Notes: a model not told the origin generated them from the sequence alone. DNA of 64,000 nt from Chelydra serpentina (GCA_037349315.1 JBAIAC010000222.1:124001-188000), one strand, 5' to 3'. Positions 1 to 10,422 are shown, counted from the stretch's first letter. Program-made: numbers and translations.

Positions 1-270
1 TACAGTGCAGACCCCTGTAGCTGATCTCTGACATCTCTCTCACTATAATGAAGTTACTGCAGAGTCAGGACAACCCCACCTTTGGGCTCCATGGCCGACA
101 TCTCACCCCACTGAATAGAGCCCTACATTCACATCGCTTCTCGCATGTGAGTCCCTCAGTCCTCAGAGCCAGGCGGAGAGAGGAGAAATTCTCCCAGACT
201 CCCTTTAACCATTGCCAGCCCACAGGGTAGTGGAGATTGAGGGGGAGGGTTGGGTGCTCTCTTTAAGAAA
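1..270 (+). other. Outer segment of left arm, unidentified
   Basis: Bases 1-270 match 53610-53872 reversed almost base for base, including a 60-codon open frame at 48-230. I do not recognise the peptide and see no domain. Conservation between arms only reflects recent duplication, so the frame is not evidence of a gene. Homology ends at the sequence CTCTCTTTAAGAAAGG near 258-273. Confidence 0.5.
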
Positions 271-618
271 GGCCAGCTCTCAGGGAAGTTGCAAATGAGC
301 ATTAGCGAAGTGGGGTGATTTTGTGCCGTGGAAAACTACCCTGCTTGAAGGTTTTCTTCTAATTTGTGTTCCTGCCCTTTCTCCCTCTTACAGACATCTA
401 GAGGCCAACAGGAGCCAATTGAGCCCAGCACTGATCACATCTCTTGTGAGACGGCAAAGCAGCTGTTGCCTAGGAAGGAGGAGACAGGAGAGGAAGAGCA
501 GCCACACATAACCCCACAGCCACACATGTACCAGCCACACATAACCCCACGGTTTGATGGAGGAAGCCAAGCCCCTCCCCAGCCCTGCCGGACATGCTAC
601 AACTGAAGCACCAGTGTG

Positions 619-815
619 CAGGGCCGGCTCCAGGCACCAGCCTACCAAGCACGTGCTTGGGGCGGCACCTGGAGGGGGGCGGCGCTCAGGGATTTAAAAA
701 AACCAAACATATGGAGCCCCATGGCACTCTGGGAGAGCGGGGTCGCGGCCGGGCTCACTGCCCTCCCCCCTGCGCTCAGGCCGCCCGCGCTCCGCGCCCT
801 GGCCGGGACAGCGGG
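619..815 (+). mobile_element. hAT-like CAGGGCCGGC element, partial
   Basis: The sequence begins CAGGGCCGGCTCCAGGCACC and continues with the GTGCTTGGGGCGGC block. Both are shared with the copies at 9234, 39591 and 45447. The far end is not recognisable. It is absent from the right arm. Confidence 0.45.
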
Positions 816-817
816 GC

Positions 818-940
818 CTGTATCACTGCCCTCTCCTCATCAGTAATTACCACCCCGCCAGTATTTTGTCACCCACCAATCTTATCAGCAGTGATTATAT
901 GTTTTCTCCCAATTCACTGATTAAAACTATTTTAAAAAAT
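818..940 (-). mobile_element. CR1-type LINE fragment (antisense)
   Basis: The interval running from CTGTATCACTGCCCTC to the A/T-rich end matches 27495-27615 in the spacer, where the same CR1-like sequence extends further left to about 27260. The left copy therefore starts in the middle of a LINE fragment, marking the edge of the duplicated zinc-finger segment. Confidence 0.55.
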
Positions 941-1221
941 TAGCCCTTGAGAGCTTCCTCAGCCTCTCAGTACGCAGGACCTGCTCCCCACGGCAGAGTG
1001 AGAAAAGGCCGTCCAGCCCTGCTGGTACATAGGAGAGAAGCAAAGAAGGAAGGCAGGAGCTCTCCCTCAGCAACTACCTGAAGGTCCCTCTCCCTGAGGG
1101 AAGGGAGGACCTGCGCCCGTTGCACCAGGGTTTGGTGTTCTGTCCCGTCTGGTGGCGCTGAGACTCCATAGAGAGAGAATTAAATGAGTTCGCTCTATAG
1201 CCTTAGCTAATAGGCAGTTGG

Positions 1222-1285
1222 CTTTTAGCTCCTGCTGTAGAGGCTCATGGGCTAAGCTCCCAGCTTCACTCCTGCCCGCTGATGA
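1222..1285 (+). pseudogene. tRNA-like relic near zinc-finger unit
   Basis: Sequence resembling a Pol III box A/box B arrangement (TAGCTCCTGCTGTAGAGG and a degraded GGTTCGATC box) is repeated at 27895-27960 and, inverted, at about 53205-53270. In the spacer copy box B is better kept. No amino-acid identity can be assigned. Confidence 0.3.
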
Positions 1286-1384
1286 CCTGGGTCTATTAGT
1301 GTTAAAAGGTGGGGGGCTGTGACGTTACTGGCATGAACTGGGACCATATAGATCATTGCTGCAACCAAGGGCCTAGAGTTGCTC

Positions 1385-1605
1385 CTATTCATTTCACACC
1401 CAGAGTCCTGAATTTCATGGCTAATGAAAGCTAAGAGGTTTCTTCCCTGTGGGATTTGCTGAGGCTTCACCCCTGTGGATTCGCCGATGTCAAGCAAGCG
1501 TTGAGTTGTCACTGTCGCTTTCCCCACACTCAAGGCCCGTGCAGGGTTTCTCTCCCTGGTGGGGTCTCCGGTGTGTAACTCGGGCTGATCGTATCGTGAA
1601 ACGTG
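1385..1605 (-). pseudogene. C2H2 zinc-finger exon relic (left copy)
   Basis: Read on the minus strand, this contains decayed Krueppel-type finger and linker motifs. A linker-like stretch precedes [13 protein letters not shown], where the second cysteine of the C-x2-C pair and the histidines expected downstream are broken or out of frame. The same relic occurs at 28150-28525 (longer) and, inverted, at 52875-53095. It is joined directly to a GC-rich promoter-like segment at about 1605, which in the spacer copy is 450 bases away. This is a dead fragment of a KRAB-type zinc-finger gene family; DNA binding is not expected. Confidence 0.6.
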
Positions 1606-1789
1606 TCATGAGGCCGGAGCGGGGCGGAAGTGGAAGCTGCGCCCTTGGGGGGAGGGGGGGCCGGGCACTTGCAGGTGACATGTTCCCCCCCAGCCCCGCG
1701 CGCCGGCCCCTCCCCCACACGCCGTGTCCAGCCCCGCCCACTTGGGGGGGGAGGGAAGGGTCCTGCTGGAGATTCCCCGCCCCTGTGCA

Positions 1790-2010
1790 GCCAGCTCTGC
1801 CCACAGATACCCTGAGCTCCCCTCTGGTCTCTGATTGGAGCTCCCACATGCCTATCACATCTCTCCTGTTTCTGATTGGTGCCAAGAACTCTTCGCCTCC
1901 CCCTGATGTATTTGAGCTGTCTCCCTCCAATCAGAGTGTTTAAATGTGCATTCTATGGCCGCTGATTGGCCCGTGCAGAAAACAAGTCTGGCTGTGATTG
2001 GAGGCCAGAC
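1790..2010 (-). promoter_or_regulatory. CCAAT-box cluster in CpG-rich promoter relic (left)
   Basis: Five CCAAT/ATTGG motifs lie within about 170 bases (near 1834, 1874, 1927, 1964 and 1996) in CpG-rich DNA next to the zinc-finger relic. Clusters of NF-Y type boxes are common in vertebrate promoters. The cluster is repeated at about 29045-29215 and 52490-52660. Orientation toward the relic (minus strand) is inferred. No TATA box is evident. Confidence 0.5.
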
Positions 2011-2139
2011 CCGGAGCTTCCCATCGTGTGCAAGGCTGCCCCACGTGGGGGAGAGTCCTGGGTCCCTGGCCACGCCCCCAGGTCCCGCCCAGCCCCTGTG
2101 GGGTTGTTGCGGGTGGTGGGAAGCAGCCGCAGCGCAGCA

Positions 2140-2153
2140 GCGCCCCCTAGTGC
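2140..2153 (-). promoter_or_regulatory. CTCF-like motif (left copy)
   Basis: On the minus strand GCACTAGGGGGCGC matches the CTCF core consensus CCASYAGRKGGCRS at all but the first base. The identical word is kept in the spacer copy (29353-29366, minus) and the right copy (52328-52341, plus). Confidence 0.55.
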
Positions 2154-2439
2154 TGCGGCCGGTGTGAGCTTCGCCCGGCTACTGGCCATGGGGAGCGGGG
2201 CTAATGCACAGTGTGGGGGGGCTGCAGCCCCACCAGCCCCCTGCCCACAGAGCATGAGCCCGGACGGTCCCTCCCGCCCCGTGTCCTGTCTCCCCCCAGC
2301 GGCCAGCGCCAGGTGCCCGGAGGGACTGAGCCGAGCAGGGAACCGTCCCGGGACCCGGCCCCTGTTGCCAGTTCTCAGCCTCTCCCTGCCCATCCCTGCC
2401 AAGAGCCGCTCCTAGTCCCACCCTCCAGCCCAGCCTGGC

Positions 2440-3815
2440 GCTGCCCAGAAAAGGGTCAGAGCAGTCAGGGGACAGGGTGTGGGGTCCCGGGGGGGTGGTT
2501 TGGGGTAGGGGTGTGGATAGGGGTCAGGGCAGTCAGGGAACAGGGGTTTGCATAGGGGGTTGGGTCCCAGGGGGGTGGTTTGGGGTGGGGGTTTGGATAG
2601 GGGTCAGGGCAATCAGGGAACAGGGGAGTTGGATAGGCAGGGCGGGCCCAGGGGGGCGGTTTAGGGTTGTGACAGCATGGGGGAGTTTCCTGTCTTCCTT
2701 GTTGCCTATGGGGGGGTTTCTTGGTTTCCTAGGGTTGCATGCAAAGGGGGTGGGACTCAGTTTCTGTGGGTGTTACGGGTTTAATGAGGTGATGGGAGAG
2801 GGAGTTTGTTGTTACAGGGGACTGGCAAGGGAACTGGGGACCCAGTTCTGGCAAGTGGGAGAACAATAGGATGTGAAGAGAGGAGCCCGGGGGGAGGGGG
2901 GTTTCCAGCCACGGGGGGGCCAGAGACAGAGAAGAGGCCCAGACAACCCTGTTTGCAGGGCTGTTTACCTGGAGAGAAGACAATGGACAGAGGTGGGGCT
3001 CGGGGCCAGTGATATCCACAGCCCAGCTGGGAAGCAGGGGGCTCGGGGCTGGAGAGAGGAAGCAGGCAGAGCCCACCGGGATACAGGAGAGAGCTGGATG
3101 TGTTGGGTTGAGGGAGGCCAGGCCTGAGGCCCTGAGAGTTCCTGTGCTGTGTTCAACGCTCAATAAACCCTCCTGTGTTACGCTGGCTGAGAGTCACTCT
3201 GGTCTAGAGAACAGGGTTGCATCGTCCCCTTCGGGGGTGGAGGCCCGGGGGTCCAGAGTGCGTGGACTCCCTGAGGGGCCCACGGTGAGAGACAGGTGTG
3301 CTAAGGCTCAGAGAGGTGTGGATCCAGGAGGTGGAGGGGCTGGACCCCGAGAGAGAGTGGACCCCCGAGAAGGGCTGTCTCACTGAAAGGGGCACCCCCC
3401 CACGGACTGCACGGCAAAAGAGAGGGCACGACCTGTGAGTCCGTGAGAGGGGTGGGTTGTGGATAGGGGTCAGGGGACAAGGAGCAAGGCAATTCCATAG
3501 GGGGTGGGGTCCCGGAGGGCGGTTTGGGGCGGGGGTGTAGTTAGGGGTCAGGGCAGTCAGGAGATAGGGAGCAGGGGGAGTTGGATAGGGGGTGCGGTCC
3601 CAGGGGGCAGTTAGGTGGAGGGGGCGGTCAGGGGAGCAGGGGGGGTTGGATGGGTTGGAGGTTCTGAGCGGGGAGTCAGGGGGCGGGAAGTGGGAGGGGG
3701 CGGATAGGGGCCAGGGGGCCAGGCTGTTTGGGGAGGCACAGCTTTCCCTACCTGCCCCTCCATACAGTTTCACAACCCCGATGTGACCCTCGGGCCAAAC
3801 ACTTTGCCCACCCTG
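2440..3815 (-). mobile_element. hAT-type non-autonomous element, split by an LTR
   Basis: The terminal motif at 3815 reads, on the minus strand, CAGGGTGGGCAAAG followed by a block ending in ATCGGGGTTGTGAAACTG. The same terminus appears at 19572 and 50617. The interior is a G-rich array of related units containing GGATAGGGGTCAGGG. An LTR at 2668-3447 interrupts it, and the array resumes after the LTR. The inner terminus is not clearly recognisable. Confidence 0.55.
2668..3447 (+). mobile_element. Solo LTR, endogenous retroviral type (left arm)
   Basis: The sequence starts TGTGACAGCATGGGGGAG, has a polyadenylation signal AATAAA at 3162-3167 and ends near CCTGTGAGTCCGTGA. It sits inside the G-rich hAT element. 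No gag, pol or env coding sequence is present, so it is a solo LTR. The right-arm partner (50985-51763) has lost the AATAAA word. The exact 3' boundary is uncertain by a few bases. Confidence 0.6.
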
Positions 3816-3844
3816 GGGCTAGAGGCACCCTCCCTGCCCATCCT

Positions 3845-3905
3845 GGCTCATAGAGCTCTTCTCCATGAATGTATCTAGTTCCCCTGTGAACCCTATTCTA
3901 ATCCA
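3845..3905 (-). mobile_element. Short CR1 fragment
   Basis: CTCCATGAATGTATCTAG followed by a CCCTGTGAACCC block is characteristic of the antisense strand of CR1 LINEs. It is duplicated near 50530-50590. Confidence 0.4.
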
Positions 3906-4094
3906 GCCCGGCGCTGCCCCAGATCGGCACGTCGCTGGCACGGGTGAGGGGGACTCTCCGGACACCGGGCGTCGCGGCTCGGCTTGCAGGGGAAGGAGCC
4001 CAGTCACCTGTCTCTGCTGCCACTGGCCCCATGGCTCTGCGTTCAGCCAGGCCTGGCTAACGGTGCTGAAGATGGAGCTTTGTTTTGTTTAGAT

Positions 4095-4675
4095 CAGCGG
4101 TTCTCAGCCGGGGGTCCGGGGCTGTGAGCCCTTTCAGGGGCACCAGGGAGCCCCGCGGCTGAAACCTGGTGCAGCGACCCCAGCGCTGAAGCCAGGAGCG
4201 GCGCGGGGCTGAAGCCGGCAAACCTCCCTTCCCCCCCGAGCCCGGAGCAGCAGGGAGGCTGAAGTCGGGAGCCCCAATGCCTCGGCCCCTGAAGCGGGAG
4301 TGGCACTGGGAGCCCCCTGGCACTACACAGCCCCTAGCTACCCCCTCCCTGCACCCTGAGCACTTTTCAAACTTTTTGAACCGAGTCCCCCCCGTTTGAG
4401 TTATATTTTGGTTGCATCCCCCGCACTCCCCAGACAGGTGGGGGCCTCCTGAGTGAGTCGAGGGTGGAGGTGGCTCACCATCCCTGGACCCTGCTGTGCG
4501 GAGCTGGCTTGAGCCCCACCAGCCGTTGCCCCCGCCCCCAAATAGAAGTAAAACTATGCCTATGCCCAAGGGTGTCTGCCCAGCCCGGAGCCAACACCCG
4601 CCCACCCTGCCGGGCCCTCGTGTTTTTATAGGATGTTGACGGGGGCCTCAGCAAGAAAAAGGTTGAGAACCTCGG
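4095..4675 (+). mobile_element. hAT MITE (left arm)
   Basis: Terminal inverted repeats are CAGCGGTTCTCAGCC at the left and GGTTGAGAACCTCGG at the right. The flanks GTTTAGAT and CTTTAGGC agree at 5 of 8 positions, consistent with a decayed 8-bp target duplication. The interior is GC-rich and non-coding. Its partner is at 49756-50337, so insertion predates the inverted duplication. Confidence 0.65.
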
Positions 4676-4913
4676 CTTTAGGCAGCCCTGAAAGCGGCTC
4701 TGGTTATGAAGTTGTCACTTTCCCAAATCTAACAGTCTGTTTGAAGTTAGATAGAATAGACCCCAGTAGGGGAACGTCTCTTTGCTGTATCCAGGGAGTG
4801 GGAGCTCACTTATTTCATCCTGGATCATTTTTAGATCAGCTTTTGGTGTGAGCTGTTTTTCTCTGTCAGGGGACTTCAGACTGGTATCCCCTATGACCTC
4901 CTGAGCTCAGCCC

Positions 4914-5045
4914 ATGATCGAGGCCTACAGACAGCGTGGAGTGAGCCGGCGCAGGGACGGGCTGTATGTGGCCATGTGTCTGTGGGGGTCCAGCCAGGCC
5001 AAGGGAGGGCTGCTGACTGAACGCTGTGCCAGGGAGTTGGTGTGA
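4914..5045 (+). other. Orphan exon-like frame, 43 codons (left)
   Basis: A 44-codon frame (43 residues plus stop) starts MIEAYRQRGVSRRRDGLYV and ends TERCARELV before a stop. A canonical-looking donor GTGAGT overlaps the stop at 5042-5047, and a possible acceptor (GAGCTCAG) lies just before 4911, so this could be an internal exon. The right-arm copy (49386-49517) keeps the frame with an R-to-G change near the end. I do not recognise the family. It could be an exon of a broken gene carried into the duplication, or chance. Confidence 0.3.
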
Positions 5046-5328
5046 GTCCGGGTGGGGATCCTGAGCTGGGGCTGCTCCTGGATACGTTGGGTTAGATAAA
5101 AGACATGTTCTCTTCTGAAATGTGTTGCTTATTCTTATTACTAACTCTTCTCCCTGCGACACACGTCCTGCAGGGACCATTGGTCTTTGTGCCAAGGCGT
5201 GTGGCTGGGATCCAGGGCTTGGGACCCCTTCCCCAACTATAAGCATCCCCCCAACTGACCTTCTGTTCCACTTTAGAGCCCAGATCCCTCACTTTGCCTG
5301 GCTGGTGCCATACCCACAAGCCAGAGAT

Positions 5329-5401
5329 GGGACAGTACCTCAAGTGGTAGAGCATGTGCTTTGCATGTAAGAGGTAGCAGGATTGATGCTCACATTCTCC
5401 A
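5329..5401 (+). pseudogene. tRNA-Ala(TGC) pseudogene (left)
   Basis: This 73-base stretch matches vertebrate tRNA-Ala in length, D-arm (GGTAGAGCATGTGC) and anticodon loop (TTTGCAT, anticodon TGC). The acceptor stem has several mismatches and box B is degraded (GGATTGATGC). It is not expected to be functional. The identical relic is at 49031-49103 minus. Confidence 0.75.
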
Positions 5402-5520
5402 ACCACTGAGCTGTTGTTTCTTCTCACTTCCTTGTGGCCTGCCTGCCTCTTTTTTCTCCTGTATTAGTGCCCTGTTATTAGCAGTAGGCAAAAGAGCAAA
5501 AGTCATCTCTCTCTGTGCCT

Positions 5521-5640
5521 TAGGGTATGTCTACACTGCACAGTTGTCGACAAATATTTTGTCTTTGGTAGGTACTTTAAAAAGCCCCCCAGTGGAAGAC
5601 AGACGTTTTGCCGACACAAGCATTTGTATCGACACAATGA
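5521..5640 (+). mobile_element. MITE fragment (GGGTATGTCTACACT terminus)
   Basis: It begins with the TAGGGTATGTCTACACTGCA terminus typical of many reptile MITEs. The other end is not resolved. Its partner is near 48790-48912. Confidence 0.4.
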
Positions 5641-5920
5641 ATCTATTTCCCTTAAGTTAACGATCCTCATTCACACCTGTGTGACCATCTTGTTTATCAC
5701 TTTAAAGGTTTTTCTTCCCCTGCTGTTATGGTTCCTCTCAATTCATTAGCCTCTTAAGGTTGGTCTATGCACCTCCACCTTATCATGTTTCTCTGACTGT
5801 ATAAATATCTGTCTACTGTATGTTTCATTCCATGCATCCAATGAAGTGGGTACTAACCCACGAAAGCTTATGCTGAAATAAATTTGTTAGTCTCTAAGGT
5901 GCTACAAGTTTTTCTTTCTT
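5640..5920 (+). repeat. Interspersed repeat, CACGAAAGCTTATGCT family
   Basis: This repeat contains CCCACGAAAGCTTATGCTG followed by the TAGTCTCTAAGGTGCTAC block. Members of the same family lie at 12665-13010, 28033-28147, 36626-36830 and 48497-48790. I recognise it as a widespread amniote repeat but cannot name its class with certainty. Confidence 0.6.
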
Positions 5921-6572
5921 ATTTTCGTTTTAATCAATGTTGTGTGACATCACCTCCATATGGGTGCACATAAAATTCCTTCTGCATATATGTGGACAAA
6001 ATGAGAGGGACACTGCTTCAGACATGCAGGATTCATGTGCTGCACAGAACTTGTCTCTGCAGAAATAGATGCTGCTGGAAATCTGCTGCAGCTCCACCGT
6101 TAGCCACCAGTGGCTGCTGTTGCATCAGAACAGAGCCGCCATTCTCAAGCCACGTGGTTTCAGCTGCTGACAGGGAAGAGAAGAGGCTGGGGCCCAACAG
6201 TTCCCCGGCCTTTCAGGCCAGGTCAGGAGCCATAGGATACGGGAGTTGGACATTGTGGGGCACATGAGGCTGTTGGGGGTCACAGACTGGGGTTCAAAAG
6301 AGCTAGTGGAGGGGACACGTTAGGATGTAGATATTCAGGCCTGTCTGCAAAGGCCTCGACTTTAAGAATTTGGTGTATTCTCATCACGTAGCTCGTTATA
6401 GAGGTATAAAATACAGACTCAAAATCACCGTCTGCCTGCTCATAGGCCTCCTCTCCCCAGGATAATCGGAGACCTTGTTCTTAGGCTGAGGCCTTTGGCT
6501 AAAGAGCAGGGCCGGCCATCAGCTGGGAAGCCTACGGCCATATTCCAAACCCCCTCTCCCCCTCTGCGACCG

Positions 6573-8655
6573 AATACGTCCATCTACCCACCTGCCCTGC
6601 CTCTCTCCTCCCCCTCCCTGACCCCCTGCCCCTCCCCCTTCCCTCCCCCAATACGTCCATCTACCCACCTGCCCTGCCTCTCTACTCCCCCTCCCTGACC
6701 CCCTGCCCCTCCCCCTTCCCTCCACCAATACGTCCATCTACCCACCTGCCCTGCCTCTCTCCTACCCCTTCCTGACCCCCTGCTCCCTGCCCCTCCCCCT
6801 TCCCTCCCCCAATACATCCATCTACCCACCTGCCCTGCCTCTCTCCTCCCACTCCCTGACCCCCTGCCCCCTGCCCCTCCCCCTTCCCTCCCCCAATACG
6901 TCCATCTACCCACCTGCCCTGCCTCTCTCCTACCCCTTCCTGACCCCCTGCTCCCTGCCCCTCCCCCTTCCCTCCCCCAATACATCCATCTACCCACCTG
7001 CCCTGCCTCTCTCCTCCCACTCCCTGACCCCCTGCCCCCTGCCCCTCCCCCTTCCCTCTCCCAATACGTCCATCTACCCACCTGCCCTGCCTCTCTCCTC
7101 CCCCTCCCTGACCCCCTGCCCCCTGCCCCTCCCCCAATACGTCCATCTACCCACCTGCCCTGCCTCTCTCCTCCCCATTCCTGACCCCCTGCCCCTCCCC
7201 GTTCCCTCCCCCTTCCCTCCCCCAATACGTCCTTCTACCCACCTGCCCTGCCTCTCTCCTCCTTCTCCCTGACCCCCTGCCCCCTGCCCCTCCCCTTCCC
7301 TTCCCCAATACGTCCATCTACCCACCTGCCCTGCCTCTCTCCTCCCCCTCCCTGACCCCTTCGCCCCTGCCCTTCCCCCTTCCCTCTCCCAATACCTCCA
7401 TCTACCCACATGCCCTGCCTCTCTCCTCCCCCTCCCTGACACCCTTACCCCTGCCCCTCCCCCTTCCCTCCCCCAATACCTCCATCTACCCACCTGCCCT
7501 GCCTCTCTCCTCCCACTCCCTGACCCCCTGCCCCCTGCCCCTCCCCCTTCCCTCCCCCAATACTTCCATCTACCCCCTTGCCCTGCCTCTCTCCTCCCCT
7601 TCCCTGACCCCCTGCCCCCTGCCCCTCCCCCAATACGTCCATCTACCCACCTGCCCTGCCTCTCTCCTCCCACTCCCTGACCCCCTCTCCCTGCCCCTCC
7701 TCCTTCCCTCCCCCAATACGTCCATCTACCCACCTGCCCTGCCTCGCCCCTGCCCCTCCACCTTCCCTCACCCAATACCTCCATCTACCCACATGCCCTG
7801 CCTGTCTCCAACCCCCTCCCTGACCCCCTCGCCCCTCCCAATTCCCTGCCCCAATACGTCCATCTACCCACCTGTCCTGCCTGCCTCCTCCCCCTCCCTG
7901 ACCCCTCGCCCCTGCCCCTCCCCCTTCCCTCCCACATTACGTCCATCTACCCACATGCCCTGCCTCTCTCCTCCCACTCCCTGACACCCTCCCCCCTGCC
8001 CCTCCGACTTCCCTCACCCAATACGTCCATCTACCCACCTGCCCTGCCTCTCTCCTCCCACTCCCTGACCCCCTCTCCCTGCCCCTCCGCCTTCCCTCCC
8101 CCAATAAGTCCATCTACCCACCTGCCCTGCCTGTCTCCTCCCCCTCCCTGACCCCCTCTCCCTGCCCCTCCGCCTTCCCTCCCCCAATAAGTCCATCTAC
8201 CCACCTGCCCTGCCTGTCTCCTCCCCGTCCCTGACCCCCTCTCCCTGCCCCTCCCCCTTCCCTCCCCCAATACGTCCATCTACCCACCTGCCCTGCCTCG
8301 CCCCTGCCCCTCCCCCTTCCCTCACCCAATACCTCCAGCTACCCACATGCCCTGCCTGCCTCCTCCCCCTCCCTGACCACTCGCCCCTGCCCCTCCCCCT
8401 TCCCTCCCACAATACGTCCATCTACCCACCTGCCCTGCCTCGCCCCTGCCCATCCCCCTTACGTCCCCAATACGTCCATCTACCCACCTGCCCTGCCTCG
8501 CCCCTGCCCCTCCCCCTTCCCTCTCCCAATACCTCCATCTACCCACCTGCCCTGCCTCTCTTCTCCCCCATCCCTGGCCCCCTCCCACCTGCCCCTCCCC
8601 CTTCCCTCCCCCAATACGTCCATCAACCCACATGCCCTGCCTCTCTCCTCCCCGT
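6573..8655 (+). repeat. Minisatellite, 77/84-bp units, about 27 copies
   Basis: Each unit carries AATACGTCCATCTACCCACC followed by a long C/T-rich tract. Successive unit starts at 6573, 6650, 6727, 6811, 6895 and 6979 give periods of 77 and 84, so a 7-bp sub-block varies. The array is almost purely pyrimidine-rich on the plus strand and directly abuts the SPRY exon. The right arm has only about seven copies (47335-47870), and a three-copy piece lies at 43270-43535. Long open frames through it are artefacts of repetition. Confidence 0.9.
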
Positions 8656-8659
8656 CCCA

Positions 8660-8980
8660 GACACGGCAAATCCCGACCTCGTCCTGTCTGAGGATCGGAA
8701 ACGTGGGAGACACAGAGACACACGCCAGGATCTGCCCGACAACCCTGAGAGATTTGAGCCTTGTCCCTGTGTCCTGGGTGCTGAGGGGTTCGCGGGCGGG
8801 AGGCGTTACTGGGAGGTGGAGGCGGGAGACAAGCCTGGATGTGCTCTGGGGGTTTGCAGGGAGTCTGTGAGCAGGAAGGGGCAGGTCACACTCACACCTG
8901 GGAATGGATACTGGGCCGTGTGGCTGAGGGATGGGGGATACAAGGCCCTCACCTCCCCCATGACCCTCTCCCACCTTTGA
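8660..8980 (+). pseudogene. PRY-SPRY (B30.2) exon fragment, left arm
   Basis: An open frame of 106 codons begins [16 protein letters not shown], runs through [14 protein letters not shown] and [13 protein letters not shown], and stops at SHL. This is the PRY part and first half of SPRY as found in butyrophilins, TRIMs and ohanin/vespryn-like proteins. The second half of the domain is missing, and the upstream splice acceptor seen at 44146 has been lost because the exon is fused directly to the minisatellite. Without an acceptor, start codon or complete fold it is almost certainly a pseudogene. Copies lie at 44148-44380 (+), 46999-47319 (-) and 53345-53582 (-). Confidence 0.8.
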
Positions 8981-9233
8981 TGCAGATGAGGCTTGGGGAG
9001 TTGCCTTAATCCTATCACCCTTGACAGGAGGGGTCTAGGTGTGTCTCCCACCGCCCTTCACTGCTCTCTGCAAGTCTTTTCTCTGGGCAGTTTTAGTTCA
9101 AGCAGAGGCTGGGGAGGAGTCCTTCCTGAGTCAGACAGGCCGGATACTGCACCCCGGTTCTCCAAGAACACAGAGCTGACTGGTATCACATCCACACACG
9201 CCCCCCCCCCCCCCGCATGCAGCAAGTTACAGC

Positions 9234-9490
9234 CAGGGCCAGCTCGAGGCAACAGCAGACCAAGCACATGCTTGGGGCAGCACCTTCTAAGGGGCGGCCA
9301 ATCTTGGGGCGGCGGGGCAGCACTTGGGTATCTTTGTTTTGCTTTGTTTCGGCGGGGTGACGCTCGGGCGGGGGGGGGAAGGGGTTGTTTTGTTGTTTTT
9401 GTCTTGGCGGGGTGGAGCTGGGGGGGTTGTTTTGGCGGGGCGGCGCTGGGAGGTTGTTTCAGCAGGGCCGTGCTCAGGGGAATTTAAACC
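9234..9490 (+). mobile_element. hAT-like CAGGGCCAGC element (left)
   Basis: The 5' terminus is CAGGGCCAGCTCGAGGC, followed by the GTGCTTGGGGCAGC block and repeated GGCGGGG words. Its partner is 45245-45447 in reverse. The 3' end is unclear because the arms diverge near 9490. Confidence 0.5.
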
Positions 9491-10255
9491 ACTTTTGTTA
9501 CACTGGTACAACTCCCCGGATTGACGCTCCTATTCTGGAATAAGTGCGTCTCCAGTGTAACTGAAGCCATTGAATTATCCCCGTATCACAGTTCCAGTAC
9601 AGCTGGTGAAACGTCCAACAAGCAGTACATTTCTCTATTTTATATCATTGACGCCCTCAGTATAAAGCTCCCTTCCCCAAAAGAGACCAAAAAGAGCCTA
9701 TCTCAAATGCGGGGATTTTTCTGCAGCCAGGACAGTCTCCTGGGCAGAGATGCAGGTGGGGGGAAAGCAGCAGCCCCTCCCTGCAGCGTCCAGCTGTTGC
9801 TCCTGGATGCACTGTCTTGGTGTTTGCTGGCGCTACCAGCCGGGGATCAGCGTCATGTACCGCCCAGCCTCCTGGGGGCTCCAGGCAGCAAATCTGCAGG
9901 CATGTGGGGCTGGGGTGTGTTCCTGATGGGTAGGAAACTTCTACTGTGCAGGCAGCTGGTGAGTTCCCAGCTCAGCTACCAGGGGGCTGAGAGGCTCTGG
10001 GGGGAGACTTTGGGTTTCAGCTTGCCGGGGTTCCAGGAGTACAGAGATTGAATTCACCCAAAGCAACTGACGTCTGGCTTTCTGCCGGGTGTCATGATGT
10101 TCAGATTGGCAGGAATTCTCACTGTTCAGCCATGGACACAGGTGCACAACTGCACAGCAGTGAGTGTGCTGGGGACGCTGGTCTGGGCAAACAACGGGAA
10201 GTGAGAACTCACTGAGTACAGAACTATAATGGAGTGAGAGAGACTGAACAGCCAA

Positions 10256-10337
10256 GTAGTTGTGGCCGAGTGGTTAAGGTGCTGGACTAGAGCTATTTCG
10301 GGATCTCCCTGCGCAGGATTGAATCCTGTTGACTATG
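10256..10337 (+). pseudogene. tRNA-Ser(AGA) pseudogene
   Basis: This 82-base class II tRNA-like sequence has a good box A (TGGCCGAGTGGTTAAGG), a serine-type variable arm and a paired acceptor stem with three G-U wobbles. The anticodon stem is broken (CTGGA opposite TATTT) and box B is altered (GGATTGAATCC). It best matches vertebrate tRNA-Ser(AGA). The right arm retains only its last few bases next to 45245. Confidence 0.75.
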
Positions 10338-10422
10338 GAAGTGTGAGAGTGATCTCATGCCTGCAATTTCAGTGCCTGAGCATTCACAGTGCCAACAGGA
10401 GCCAGATCTGGGCTCACGCTTA

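Noticed and set aside
6584..8723. Gly/Arg-rich minus-strand open frames such as the 236-residue one
   Set aside because: They are translations of the 77/84-bp minisatellite, with frame changes at unit-length variants.
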